Counted from the first letter of the stretch, positions 11,467-22,357 are shown. The stretch: 64,000 nucleotides of DNA from Scilla litardierei (GCA_030789695.1 CM061138.1:181141051-181205050), one strand, 5' to 3'. A program made the numbers and translations. Notes: generated by a model from the letters alone, not told the origin.

Positions 11467-11991
11467 TTTCATCAAATTCTGCTCTATTAATTGGTCTCGA
11501 TTCGATTTGTAAAGCAACCCAGTTTGGGTGGTCAGGCCACATGCATGGTAGTATTGGGACTATATCATCTATAGATGCTGATGGCAAGCTGAGAATATAG
11601 TCTGAAACAAAGGAAACTTAACATATGGTCTGAAACTCAGCTCACAAGGGAACTTATTCCACACTGCAACTCAGAGCTCAACATTGTCTGCGTCCAAATG
11701 GCACCTAACAAACAAATAGCAGGCATCAATACAATGCAGCGCAAAACATGAATTCATCATAAGAATTTCGATGACAACTACATAATATTATGCAATACCC
11801 ACCAGGAGACTAAAATCTATAACAAAAACCTATGCCATTGATGTCGAGTCCTTCAGAAGGACCAGCCAAAATCAAAACGACTACTCGCTAACAATATTTA
11901 CCCTATCGTTGATTAGCATTAAGATGTAATACTCCATAGCATGTCAAAATGGCAACATTGGGTGGTATTAGAACAATAAAATCCTTTTTAT

Positions 11992-12265
11992 GCCAACTTA
12001 TATGATATCAGCCAGGCATAGAGGCTTGAGACATGCTCTTGATTCAATACCAACTTATATGATAGCAGCCTTATATAATAGCAGTCGTGCATATGGCCTG
12101 AGACATGCTCTTGATTCAATACCAACTTATATGATAGTAGCCATGCATAGAGGCCGGAGACATGCTCTTGGGTCAATACCAGCCTAAGACATCTGTTTTA
12201 TGTCAAAAGTGCCAACGGAGAATATCGAACCATAGAGGCCTGAGACATGCTCTTGATTCAACACC
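11992..12265. repeat. Imperfect tandem repeat, units of about 57-72 bp
   Basis: ACCAACTTATATGATAGCAG and GAGACATGCTCTTGATTCAA recur from 11992, 12049 and 12121, with a partial fourth unit at about 12240. Open frames on both strands here are products of the repeat. Confidence 0.85.
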
Positions 12266-12441
12266 AACTTGAAATGTACAACAATACTTATGTTCTAACA
12301 TACAGATACAAGCTTAACCAACGCTTCTACTGAACCAATACACATCCTCTTGATATTAATACATACAGAACCAATACACATCACTATATTTACTTGGCCC
12401 TAATACACACCTCTAAAATGCACATAAGAAAAAACCTAATA

Positions 12442-12609
12442 TTAATCCTCATGCCATTCCAACTGCAACGCCGGACCAAAAATCATTTTTACATATACTT
12501 TAGCCTTCTCTTCACACAGTTCTACTTCACCTTCTACCCAACGAGCTGAACTCCCATGATATTGGTTACGGCTATCAGCTGCAAATTCCATTTCCACATT
12601 TCGTGCAAC
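12442..12609 (-). pseudogene. Unrecognised exon-like fragment in the Helitron
   Basis: On minus, an open frame of about 55 codons begins right after a splice-acceptor-like CTAGCAAG and ends at TAA. It includes NQYHGSSARWVEGEVELC and ends LQLEWHED. Its composition is protein-like and unlike the surrounding AT-rich filler. I do not recognise the family. It is probably the last exon of a captured gene, cut off from its other exons. Confidence 0.4.
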
Positions 12610-12942
12610 CTTGCTAGCAGCTAGAATCCTTAGTTTGATTCACATGGGTTTAGTGATATCTTTCTATGGCTTTTCCCACAGATATACTGCGCCAAAGGCA
12701 CCCGCTAAACTTTTTACGCTAATTTGTTATTTCGCGCCGATGACGCCCGCGTCGAATTTGTTGTTCTACGCTAATTTGTTGTTCCGTGTCGAAGGCGTCA
12801 ACACCAAATTTGTTGTTCCATGCGCCGAAGGCGACCGTGCCGCTAAATACTTTTACACTAATTTTTTGTTGTTCTTTTAAAATTTAGCTGTGGAAATAAT
12901 TTTTTGGGGAACAAAGATTTTGTGGGGGAAATCTTAAATGAA

Positions 12943-12960
12943 CCGTGCCCGCGGGCACGG
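12943..12960 (+). terminator. Helitron 3' terminal hairpin
   Basis: CCGTGCCCGCGGGCACGG is a perfect palindrome, followed by TTATGA and the terminal CTAG. In Helitrons such a hairpin marks the end of rolling-circle strand transfer. Confidence 0.93.
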
Positions 12961-12971
12961 GTTATGACTAG

Positions 12972-13018
12972 TATATATATAATAGATAATCCAAATACAT
13001 GAAAAACCAGTCGTTACA
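12972..13018 (-). repeat. 3' LTR of the Tekay-like element, inner 47 bp
   Basis: TATATATAATAGATAATCC through CGTTACA matches the end of the sister LTR at 20225-20271. It completes the LTR split by the Helitron. Confidence 0.92.
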
Positions 13019-13030
13019 TCCTCCACAACT
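13019..13030 (-). promoter_or_regulatory. Polypurine tract of the Tekay-like element
   Basis: On minus, GTTGTGGAGGA lies directly before the LTR start TGTAACGACTGG. A purine-rich stretch at this place primes plus-strand DNA synthesis in LTR elements. Confidence 0.65.
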
Positions 13031-13064
13031 TAAGAAAAATTCCGTCCTCGGAATTTCCCAACAC

Positions 13065-13967
13065 TCACGTGTCCGGGAACAAAAGTGGGAAACGCTCTCG
13101 CATCTCATCCTCATTCTCCCAAGTAGACTCTCCTGGCGAGCCGTGTCGCCACATCACCCTCACTAGATTGACAACCTTGTTCCGGAGTGACTTCTGACAC
13201 CTGTCCAGAATCTGCACTGGCTGCTGGTCATACGTCATATCAGGGCGAACGGTAATCTCCGAGAAATCCACAGCATGAGATGGATCGCTAATGTATCGAC
13301 GAAGCTGCGACACATGGAAAACATTGTGAACTCCTTCCAAAGACGGCGGCAAGGCCAAGCGGTAGGCTACCTCACCAACTTTCTCCAGAATGTTAAACGG
13401 TCCAATGTATCACGGGCTCAACTTCCCTCGCTTCCCAAAGCGAATCACACCACGATTCGGGGAAATCCTCAAGAACACATGGTCGTCCGGCTGAAACTCC
13501 AAAGGACGACGTTTAGCATCCGCCCAATGCTTAAAACGGTCCTGAGCAATCCTCAACCTCTCCCGAATGTTCCTGACAACCTACACAGCCTCCACAATCA
13601 TCTCAGGTCCCAACAGCTCCCGATCACCAACGTCATCCCAACTCAATGGCGATCAACATTTCCTCCCATAAAGAGCGGCGAAAGGCGCCATGCCAATACT
13701 CGCCTGGAAGCTGTTGTTGTAAGAAAACTCTACCAGATGTAGATGGTCCTCCCATGAACCCTTGAAATCCAACATGCATGCCCTCAGCATGTCCTCCAAG
13801 ATCTGAATCGTCCTCTCGGACTGGCCATCTGTCTGCGGATGGTACGCCGTGCTGAAACTCAGACGCATACCCAAACTCTTCTGCAAACTCTGCCAGAACT
13901 GAGATGTGAACCTCGTGTCTCTGTCCGACACGATACTCACGGGGACTCCGTGAAGTCGTACGATCTC
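13065..13967 (-). pseudogene. Tekay-like integrase C-terminal half and chromodomain
   Basis: Reading leftward from 13967, the frame begins EIVRLHGVP and holds the integrase core aspartate (SDRDTRF) and the region of the catalytic glutamate ([11 protein letters not shown]). A stop at about 13650-13652 follows YGRKC. Further on, in other frames, come the integrase C-terminal part and a chromodomain-like tail ([23 protein letters not shown], ending LFPDT). Integrase inserts element DNA into chromosomes; the chromodomain guides it to chromatin. The pieces are separated by stops and frameshifts, so no active protein can be made. Confidence 0.88.
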
Positions 13968-14038
13968 CTGCACGATTCACGTTACATCACTATCTAAACT
14001 AGGGAAAGGAAATAGAAACGGAGAGTAAAAGAATTTAC
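13968..14038 (-). other. 71-bp intron-like insertion in the Tekay-like integrase
   Basis: On minus the integrase frame reads ARRYIE, then GTAAATTC (donor at 14038-14037), then AT-rich sequence with several stops, then GTGCAG (acceptor ending 13968), then EIVRLHG. Removal of these 71 bp joins the two integrase halves in frame; without removal they lie in different frames. It is short for a plant intron but has GT and AG at the right points. Confidence 0.55.
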
Positions 14039-15079
14039 CTCTATGTATCTCCTCGCTAGCGCCTCGGTGGACTGTCCTACTCAGAATGGAATAAAGTGCG
14101 TAGATTTGGTCAATCGGTCTACGATCACCCAAATCTCGTCATTCTGCTTCGGACTCCGAGGTAGTCCAGTCACGAAATCCATAGTGATGTGTTGCCACTT
14201 CCACTCTGGAATCAGAAGCGGTTGTAGCAACCCTGCCGTACGCTGATGCTCCGCCTTTACCTGCCGAAAAACCAAGCACTTGGCCACACTCCGAGCCACA
14301 CTCCTCTTCATACCATGCCACCAAAAGTTCAAACGAAGATCCTTGTACATCTTGGTGCCACCAGGATGCACAGAATACAGCGAACTGTGTGCCTCAACCA
14401 ACAACTCCTCTCTGATATCCCCAGCTGACACACACAGCCTGGCTCCAAACCTCAGCGAGCCATCCTCATGAATCAAAAAGTCAGTCCGCAGACCGGCTTC
14501 TACCTGCTCCCGAATCTTCACCAGCTTCGAATCTCCAGCCTGGCCAGCCTTGATCCGATCCACAATCGTCGACTGAATCTGCATACTCATCAACGAAGAA
14601 GCCTCCCCAGGAAGAACAATCTCAAATCCAGACTCGCAAAAATCCTGCTGTAATCTCCACTGCGAGGTCAAAATCATCACCGCTGGAAGCCTACTCAACG
14701 CATCAGGAACCACATTCACCTTGCCAGGGTGATACTGCAAATCAATCTCATAATCCGCCATGAGCTCCAACCATCGACGTTGTCGCATGTTGAGCTCCTT
14801 CTGAGTAAAAATATACTTCAAGCTTTTGTGATCGGTGAAGATCTTCACTTTCTCACTCAGCAGGAAGTGCCTCCAAATCTTGAGCGCAAACACGACGGCA
14901 GCCAACTCCAAGTCATGCGTCGGGTAATTCTTCTCATGAGTCTTGAGCTGACGCGAAGCATACGCCACAACATGCCCGTGCTGATGCAACACACAACCAA
15001 GACCCTTGCCAGAAGCATCGCAAAAGATCTCAAATCCTCCACTGCGATCAGGCACGACAAGAATAGGGGCAGTCGTCAA
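14039..15079 (-). pseudogene. Tekay-like RNase H and integrase N-terminal half
   Basis: RNase H comes first ([13 protein letters not shown], later HDLELAAVV and [11 protein letters not shown]), then the linker ending DALSRLP. The integrase zinc-binding region ([24 protein letters not shown]) and the start of the integrase core ([23 protein letters not shown]) follow. The second cysteine of the HHCC zinc site is replaced by phenylalanine in KCLVFRQ. An in-frame TGA at about 14081 stops the frame before the intron-like insertion. RNase H removes the RNA strand during reverse transcription. The junction with RT near 15080 is shifted by a short (CT)n tract. Confidence 0.9.
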
Positions 15080-15900
15080 TCTCTCTCTCTCAGGACACCG
15101 AAGGTATTCTCACAATCACCCGACCAAATAAAAGGCACATCCTTCTGCGTCAATCTGGTCATCGGCTCAGCAATACGGGAAAAGTCCTTAATGAAGCGCA
15201 GATAGTAACCAGCGAGCCCAAGGAAACTCCGGATCTCAGACGCTGACTGCGGAACAGGCCACTCTCTGATGGCCCTGATCTTCTCGGGATCCACTGAAAT
15301 ATCATCTCCAGTCACTACATGCCCCAGAAAAGCGACTCTGTCCAGCCAAAACTCGCACTTCGAAAACTTAGCATACAAACGATGCTTCCTCAAAATCTCC
15401 AATACTGTCCGCAAGTGCGAGGCATGCTCTTCCTCCGACTTAGAATAGATCAGAATGTCGTCAATAAAGATAACGACAAACTTATCTAAAAAGTCGTAGA
15501 AGATCAGATTCATCAGATTCATGAAAACTACGGGAGCGTTGGTCACACCGAAAGGCATAACCACAAACTCATAGTGTCCATACTTCGTCCTAAATGCTGT
15601 CTTCGGAACATCTTCCTTCTTCACCTTCAGCTGATGATAACCACTCCTCAGATCCAACTTTGAAAACACCCTCGAACCTCCAAGCTGATCAAAAATATCA
15701 TCGATGAGAGGCAACAGGTACTTATTCTTCACGGTCACCGCATTCAACTCCTGATAGTCCACGCACATGCGACGCGAACCATCCTTCTTCTTCACTAGCA
15801 GCACCGGTGCTCCCCACGGAGACACACTAGGATTGATATAACCCTTCTGCAAAAGCTCATCCAGCTGCTTCCGCAACTCCTCCAATTCTGCGGGAGCCAT
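15076..15900 (-). pseudogene. Tekay-like reverse transcriptase
   Basis: About 274 codons are open. They contain the RT landmarks in order: [70 protein letters not shown], and the active site FIDDILIYS. The frame reaches back to about 16030 through an in-frame TAG near 15927. The catalytic YIDD-type motif is present as FIDD. The enzyme copies element RNA into DNA. The frame shifts at its C-terminal end near 15080, where a CT repeat lies, so it is not joined to RNase H. Confidence 0.92.
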
Positions 15901-15947
15901 ACGATATGGCGCCTTCGAAATCGGCTACGCTCCCAGAATAAGATCAA

Positions 15948-16481
15948 TCAAAAACTCGAGAGCTCGATCAGGTGGCAGCCCAGACATCTCCTCGGGGAAG
16001 ACGTCATCGAAGTCCTGCACAACAGCTGGCCTCTCCAGCTCCATTTGCATAGCCACAAACTCCACTGGCCTGGCCCGAATCGGACCGGACCAAGCAAACT
16101 GCTACCTCGATCGAACTCAAATACTGGATGTCTGGGAATCTCGAACACCACCTTCTTCCTCCGACAGTCGATCGTAGCATAAAAGCTCGCAAGCCAATCC
16201 ATCCCAGGGACCGCATCATAGTTGATGATGTCGTGGACAATGAAATCAGCGTAAAGCTCATGTCCACAAACCACCAACGGGCATGAATTGCAACCAAGAT
16301 GCACCGAGACCATGACATTCCCCGTGACGATATTTAAACTCTTCGGAAGAGGGGACGTCGACAAGGAATGCTTCTCCACAAAGCGCCGCGCCAAAATGCA
16401 CATCGATGCACCTGAGTCAAAGAGGACTCGTGCAGGAAATGTGCACACCAAAACCACACCTACAAACAGTCTAATAATCAA
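15948..16481 (-). pseudogene. Tekay-like aspartic protease region
   Basis: The active-site motif VLFDSGASMCILARRFVEKH (DSGA) is followed by a typical retropepsin fold (CPLVVCGHELYADFIV, DAVPGMDWLASFYATIDC). The protease cuts the Gag-Pol polyprotein. The frame drifts after about 16100 and runs out of phase with RT; a stop lies between the two. Confidence 0.88.
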
Positions 16482-16708
16482 GCCCTAGTCTAGCAAACAA
16501 TCATATGCAAGCAACCAAACATAATTTAACAAACAAAACCAACTAAGAAGGAACAGCTAGATTGAGGATTACCTGTGATAACCTCATCCACATCCTCGCT
16601 CTCCACAGCGGTCATCAGAAAAGCCTGCCTCCTCGGCGGAAAAGCCTGCTGAAAAGCCTGCCTCTGTGGGACAAGAGCTGCTCCACGTCCAACAGGAACA
16701 GGCGCTCT

Positions 16709-17617
16709 CTATTGCAACGGCTGTGCTGCAACAGGTGCCCTCCGCAACTGGTTTGCATGCCGACAATCCTTCGCGACATGAGAAGCATCACCACAAGCCA
16801 AACACTGGCCCAGAAATTTCCTACACTGATCCTTGATGTGGCCAGCCTTTCCGCAGAAATGGCAAGTCTTCTGATTAGGCCCTCCTGGCCTCTTGAACTG
16901 CACCGGATGATTAGGCTTGAAACCAGGCCTAACCACCGCCCTGGCCTGCTCCATAGGCCTCTTCCCAGCACCAGAAACGTGTCCTCTCCTCTGGCTCAGG
17001 TTCAGCTCCTGCCTCCTCGCAGCTACCAGAACCTTCTGATAAGAGTCCAGATCAGAGGAAGACACAAAACTCTGAAGCTCCAAAGCAAGTCCATGCAGGA
17101 ACCTCTGAGTCCTCTCATCAGCATCCTGCACCATCTTCGGTGCGGACCGACGCAGCCTCGTGAACTCTTGGTGGTACTGGTCCACCGTCAAGCTCCCTTG
17201 CTTCAGCTCAATAAAACGCTGCAACATCTCCTTCCTAGCAGCCTTCGGAAAGAACTCTTCATCAAACCTGGACTTAAAGGTAGCCCAAGCTATCGGCTCC
17301 ACCTGCATCTTCTCTTCCGCATCCCACCAGTTCCGATCATTATCCTTGAGTTACCGCTTCGCCAAATAAACCCATCCAGCCGGGCTGATCTTCGCCATCT
17401 TCAAATTATTCTCTATGTTCCGAATCCACTCATCGGCAGCTAGAGGACCCTCAGACCCATCAAAATAAGCAGGACCCAGATCCCGAAATTGCTTCGCTCC
17501 CGGCTCGGAGCGTGGGGCATCCTGGATTGCCCGAGCAGCTCGAACAACTGGAGCATTCTGGACTTGCAGGAGCACGCCATGCTGCACATGCATCATCTGA
17601 AGCATCATCCGCATCAT
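16709..17617 (-). pseudogene. Tekay-like gag with two zinc knuckles
   Basis: The frame begins at about 17617 and holds the gag core (WATFKSRFDEEFFPKAARKE, ELKQGSLTVDQYHQEFTRL). Two zinc-knuckle-like motifs follow: CHFCGKAGHIKDQC and CLACGDASHVAKDC, both CX2CX4HX4C. One in-frame TAA lies at 17351-17353; otherwise the two halves share a frame. Gag forms the particle that packages element RNA. The paired zinc knuckles fit a Tekay-type element. Confidence 0.9.
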
Positions 17618-17844
17618 CTCCCCATTGGTGGGCTCCCGCTCAGGCTCCTCGTCATGAGGGGGCGCACTACCACCACCACGGGTAAATCACCTTCCTGCCA
17701 TCTAATGACGCAGAAAACGAAACAATTAGACTCATAGCTTATGACTCGGATGTCAAACTTAGTTTATTAGACATTCTAATATTATTATCGTTATTCCGTT
17801 ATTCGCAGTTACAGAAGCGACCTGCATGGGCCACCAACAAAACC

Positions 17845-20271
17845 TGTCACGCCCCGCTTCCTTAAAATGGAGGCGAGACGTGAGAAGGTCCGCACAGACG
17901 TGGAGCTGTGAAGCCACACGCCTGATAAGCGTCAATAAAACATATGCAGGTCCCTGTAACCACGAGCAGAACAAGATAATAACACAAGGAGATATAGAAA
18001 TAAAATCCCAAATCTCAGCAATGTCCAAACATTAAAATTAAGTTCAACATCCAGAAAAGCCACCAGGCTAAAGGAAAGAGTCTAAAGGCCCAGAACAAGG
18101 CCAACAAGGACAAACATAAACAGAGTATTGGTGCTACGCACCGACAACAAAAACAGTCTAACAAAAGGTAAGCTCAGCGAAGGCACTAATACTGGTCTCC
18201 GGTGTCCTCAAACTCCTCGATGAACGTGGGTTCTGACTCAGCGTCAGCAAACACCACGTCCTCCGCAGCACTCTCAGGCTCGGGATCTAACATGTGTCAC
18301 CCAAAAGAGTAAAGGGGCACATGTCAGCAAGTCTAAAAGACTTGGGCAAGGAAACTGAAGGTAAGGTAAACTAACAACCTAACAGTTATAGTATGCATGA
18401 CATGGCAATTATGGCATGAGAGCACAAGCAAGGCATGTTGTAACAATAGATGCAAGAGAACAATTATCATGGCATGACAGGAGTAGCCAAGCTACTAACA
18501 ATCTCAATCTTTTCACTAGTCACGTTTCAAGTTATTTGTAGATGTTTACGCCTTACAGCTGAACTGTTGGACATTCACACTGATTGGCTGATTAACACTA
18601 CCCCAGAACCCAGAGTTTACGCCTTACAACTGAAGTTGCTGATCGGACAGACTCCCAGTTGATTGGCCGCTTAACCCTTACCCCTCCCACACGTAAACAA
18701 GCCAGGGTCCCTGCACACGATGCTCAGTAAATGAGCCAGGGTTGCCCCGCACAAGAGCTTGTTTTCAGGTTCACAATTTGGCGTAGGGTTGTGCCCGCTA
18801 AAAGCAGGTGCCTAGCCTCAATCAATTCACTCGGTGTAGCGGAGCTACGCAATCACGGGAACATTTAAAGAATGCAATGACATGACAATTAATTCGTGTA
18901 CCGTTAATTGGAATTAAACATGACATGGTAGTTATGCAACATGATAAATGACGGATCTAGCTTCGTTGTCAAGCTAGATCCTGAAATTGCGATTGCGCCT
19001 AGGCGAGTATCATTTCGTCGCCTAGTCTCTTTTACGCCTACAACAAGCAAATGGACTAAGACATGGCCTAAAACCCTAAGTGGCAAGTTTCACTTGCCTA
19101 GCACCGAGGATGACGATCACGAAGGTTCGTCTCACGGACGCTAATCTACGGGGAAGTCGCTGTTATGGAGAACCAACCATCAAAACAACATCCATTTTAT
19201 TAGGGTTTAACAAAAATCACAAAACGGATTATTAGAACATTAAAGGGTCGATTCACTACCGTATTGGAGCGGAAGAACGATACCGAGCAAGCACGACAAC
19301 GGAAGAACGATCCGGGAAACTAGGGCTCAGATCTGGAAATGGGGAGAAAATCTGGAGAAATGAGATTTTGGTGGTTTTTTGGGGGTTTTCCGGCGGCCTA
19401 GAGGAGGTGGCCGGCCCTAATGGAGGGGGAGAGGGGCTCTTGATGAAGGAGGAAGGCTAGGGGAAGGTGGATGATGATTTGGGGAAGAAGGAGGCTCAGG
19501 AGAAATGAAATAAGAAAGAAAAACGATTGGGGGGTTTAAATAGGAAAAGTCGGCGACTGGGCAAACCCTAGGTTTACGACAGTGATTAGTCGGTCAAAGA
19601 AGGGTTGTTGACCGACTAGTTCGAGAACTAGTCGGTCGGTCGACCAACTGTGACCGACTAAAATCAAACAGTAACTCAGGTCGACAAAATGATCAATGAA
19701 TTAGTCGGTTAAAGAACAATGGCTGACCGACTAGTTTGCAACCTAGTCGGTTGGTGGTTGTTCTTGGACCGACTAACGATAAACAGTAACTTAGGTGAAA
19801 TTTATCAAAGGAACTAGTCGGTCTGAGAGCAAGTTCTGACCGACTAGTTTCAAATCTAGTCGGTCGGTGGTTGTTCTTAGACCGACTAAGAGTAAACAGT
19901 AACTCCTGTACAATTGATTCAATGAACTAGTCGGTTCCAGTAGAGTTCCTGACCGACTAGATCTCAATCTAGTCGGTTGGTCCCCCTTCTTGAACCAACT
20001 AAGGTGCACGAAAAGTGCCGAAATGAAGCGCGAAGCTTCGGGAAGATTTCTACGGATTCTAAGATCAACCTATCTCTAAGATATGAGCGATGTGAAGTTG
20101 GTCATGAGTGCCTTACTCCAAGATCAACGATTCTAAGGAAGAAGCTAGAAAATCATGACGAAACGATCGAAAATGAAAGCTACGAGGACGAAAACCACAC
20201 ATAAGGAGAAAATCCACCAGAACATATATATAAAATAGATAATCCAAATACATGAAAAACCAGTCGTTACA
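17845..20271 (-). repeat. 5' LTR of the Tekay-like element, intact copy
   Basis: 2427 bp, TG..CA, close match to the split LTR on the left. It preserves the empty site of the Helitron at about 20219-20230. The TAGTCGGT repeat block lies at about 19585-20000. The right flank TGCCC (20272-20276) is the TSD. Confidence 0.93.
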
Positions 20272-20276
20272 TGCCC
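20272..20276. repeat. Target-site duplication of the Tekay-like element, right copy
   Basis: TGCCC, the form expected from the uninterrupted 95-bp array (see 552-556). Confidence 0.75.
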
Positions 20277-20440
20277 CCAGCCTTACAAGCAGGCGTTTCG
20301 CTCGGTCCGCGGGGGTAAGTACCCCTCGGCTTATGACCGGCCGTCGTGCTCGTCGGCTGGGGGAGTTGCCCCCAGCCTTTCGAGCGGGTGCTTCGCTCGG
20401 TCCGCGGGGGTAAGTAGCCCTCGGCTTATGACCAGCCGTC
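20277..20440 (-). repeat. 95-bp tandem array of element A, right part
   Basis: About 1.7 units identical in type to 1-556, with the CTGGGGG-AGTTG-CCCCCAG core. The array ends near CTCGGCTGGCC at about 20450. Confidence 0.9.
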
Positions 20441-20796
20441 GGCTCGGCTGGCCTATTCTCTGGGGAACGGCTTTCCTCCCCACTTAATGGTTAATCATGG
20501 TTGTCTTGATTGAGTCCTCCTACGCGTCCTGAATCGTCTGCTCAAAACAAGTGATTGAATCTGCACTGACGCCTTCATTTCCATGAGACAGTATATTTGG
20601 AGTAATGAAAAAGAAAAAGGCGAAAAAAGACAGGGGATGTTCTGGCAGGGTAGCCCTCCCCCAGCGAAGCGGCGGCTGTTTACTCTATCCCCTCACTCGA
20701 TGATACGCGTAACCGTCTGGACCGCATTCACCCTTTTTCCCTTGTCCTGTTGTTTGGACGTTCCTTCTCCCGAGGCGGGGTCATTGTCGAATTTCT
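20441..20796. other. Non-coding stretch between array and gag of element A
   Basis: No RT, RNase H or integrase motif found on either strand. This is where pol would be expected on minus. Confidence 0.6.
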
Positions 20797-22357
20797 TCAG
20801 GTGCCCCGGCTCACAAGCTTCTCGATGTCTTTCTTAAGATGCCAACAGTCGTCGGTATCGTGGCCGTTGTCTTTGTGGTACTTGCAGTACTTCTCTTCAT
20901 CCCTACCTCCTTTCTTCATCCTTGGGGGAGGTCGGCTCGTATGTCCCTCCTTCTGGGCTTGCGCTATGATCACGTCCGGGGCGGTGGCCACCGAGGAGTG
21001 CTGGGGCTCTTCCCTCCATGGCCTTCCTCTGGCCCTCTTCTCTTGTCGATGCTCCTCCATGCCACGACGCTCGTTCTCATCGCGCTTGGTCCCGCGCCTG
21101 GTCTTACCCTCATCGACGGCCAGAGCCTCTTCTGTCAGCATGAAACATTCCTCTCGGGCCATAATTCCGGCGAGGTCCTTCGGAGGGTCGCTGTGTAGTG
21201 ATTTCTTCAAGCCCCTATGTCGCATGCCTTTCTTCAGGGCAGCCTTCACAACCAGTTCGGGGCAGCTATCCACGCTCAATCGCTCCATATTGAAGCGACG
21301 CATGAAGTGTCTCAGAGATTCGGCCGGTCCATGTACCACATTGAACAAGTGTTCCGAATCAGGTCTTACCTGTCGCCCGGCCATAAATTGCTTACAGAAC
21401 AACTGAGTGAGCTCCTCGAAGCTGTCTATCGACCGACCGGGCAGGCTGAGGTACCAGGTCCGGGCGGCCCCCCGTAGGGTGGAGTAGAAACCCCTGCAGA
21501 GCAGGGTGTCATCGGCTCCCTGGAACGCCATGACCCCCTCATAGTCCATCACATGATCTGCGGGGTCGCTGATGACGTTGTATTTCTCTAGTTTCTGTAC
21601 CTTGAAGTTCGAGGGTATCCGCGACTTGGTTATCCTCCGAATCAGGGGGCATCGTTCTCCGCTGATGCACCCAGGTCGCTCCCCTTCGCCCGCCTCCTTG
21701 CCATTCGGCTGCAACGGGGGGGGGGGGGGGGGGGGCGATGGAAGCTTGACCTCCTCCTGGGTCTTCGCCCTCTTGGGTGCCGGACTCGATCGGCGCGAGC
21801 ACTCCTTCGGGCTCTTTTGGTGGTGCGTCCTTGCTCGTCGGCTGCCTCCGCTCTGGTAAGACCGGACGCTCGCTGACCGGCGACCATCCTGCCTACATTT
21901 GTACGATCCCGGGTGTGTGGACGAGGCCATCCTCGAGACGCCGTCCGTTCGCTCCGAGTCCATCCCATTTCCTTCTCTGAATGAGGTGGGAGTGGGAGAC
22001 CGCACCGGGGAAAAACCGGGCATGGTGAACCTCCTCTCCGTGTTCTGCACTCCTTTTCCTTGGTCGGCAACCACGGCGGAGCGAAGAGGTCGGCGATCCT
22101 CTTCCTGGCGGTAGGCATGTCCCTCCCCACCCTCAGGGGTGGGAGTGCTGCTAACGAGCTATTGAATCGTCGCGACTAAAGTTTGGATGTTGGTGTTGGT
22201 CTCCTGCGCGTAGGCTCGGAGTTGCCCCTGCGTGGCCAACCGGGCGTCGTCGGTCTCTCCGGTAGTGCGACCGTTCGGGTTCTCGACGGGGGGTGTGGTA
22301 TGCGCCCTCCTCCGAGATGGGTGGCATGCGCCCCAGGCCGTTGCCGATGGGTTCCAT
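20797..22357 (-). pseudogene. Gag of element A (Tat-like)
   Basis: The main open stretch is 22074 to 20797 (425 codons). It holds the gag core: DPADHVMDYEGVMAFQGADD, AARTWYLSLPGRSIDSFEEL, and a zinc-binding tail YCKYHKDNGHDTDDCWHLKK of the Tat type. The likely N-terminus begins at ATG 22357 (MEPIGNGLGRMPP). It is separated from the rest by stops and frame changes around 22150-22075. A G20 run at 21716-21735 encodes a polyproline stretch and is a likely slippage site. The protein would package element RNA. No pol follows. Confidence 0.85.
21716..21735. repeat. G20 homopolymer in the gag of element A
   Basis: Encodes polyproline on minus. The exact length may be uncertain in the assembly. Confidence 0.85.

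Larger units (their letters stand above)
2918..12971 (+). mobile_element. Non-autonomous Helitron, about 10.05 kb
   Basis: The 5' end is TC (TCTATTATAC) and the 3' end is CTAG. A perfect 18-bp palindrome at 12943-12960 lies eight bases before the CTAG-containing end. The insertion lies exactly between A (2917) and T (12972). The empty site is visible in the sister LTR as AGAACATATATA at about 20219-20230. There is no TSD or inverted terminal repeat, which fits a Helitron and excludes DDE-type insertion. No Rep/helicase coding sequence is visible. The content is AT-rich, with gene fragments (3377-3590, 7699-7759, perhaps 12442-12609), a CACTA-like fragment and a LINE-like remnant, as expected for a gene-capturing Helitron. 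Confidence 0.93.
557..20271 (-). mobile_element. Tekay-like Ty3/gypsy chromovirus, with a Helitron inserted in its left LTR
   Basis: Two long LTRs bound this element: 17845-20271 (5' LTR on minus) and 557-2917 plus 12972-13018 (3' LTR, split by the Helitron). Ends are TG..CA, and the flanks are a 5-bp TSD with one mismatch. The internal part encodes, on minus, gag with zinc knuckles, protease, RT, RNase H, integrase and a chromodomain tail, in typical gypsy order. The chromodomain tail and the RT type suggest the Tekay (Del) lineage. All genes carry stops or frameshifts. The two LTRs are nearly identical where both are present, so the insertion is fairly young. I could not assign the primer binding site next to 17844. 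Confidence 0.92.

Noticed and set aside
11490..11600. Coding fragment reading ATQFGWSGHMHGSIGTISSI
   Set aside because: It looks protein-like and may be a captured exon, but I could not place it in a family with confidence.
2918..12971. A Rep/helicase gene for the Helitron
   Set aside because: No frame in the region has a long open stretch or Rep/helicase motifs; the element looks non-autonomous.
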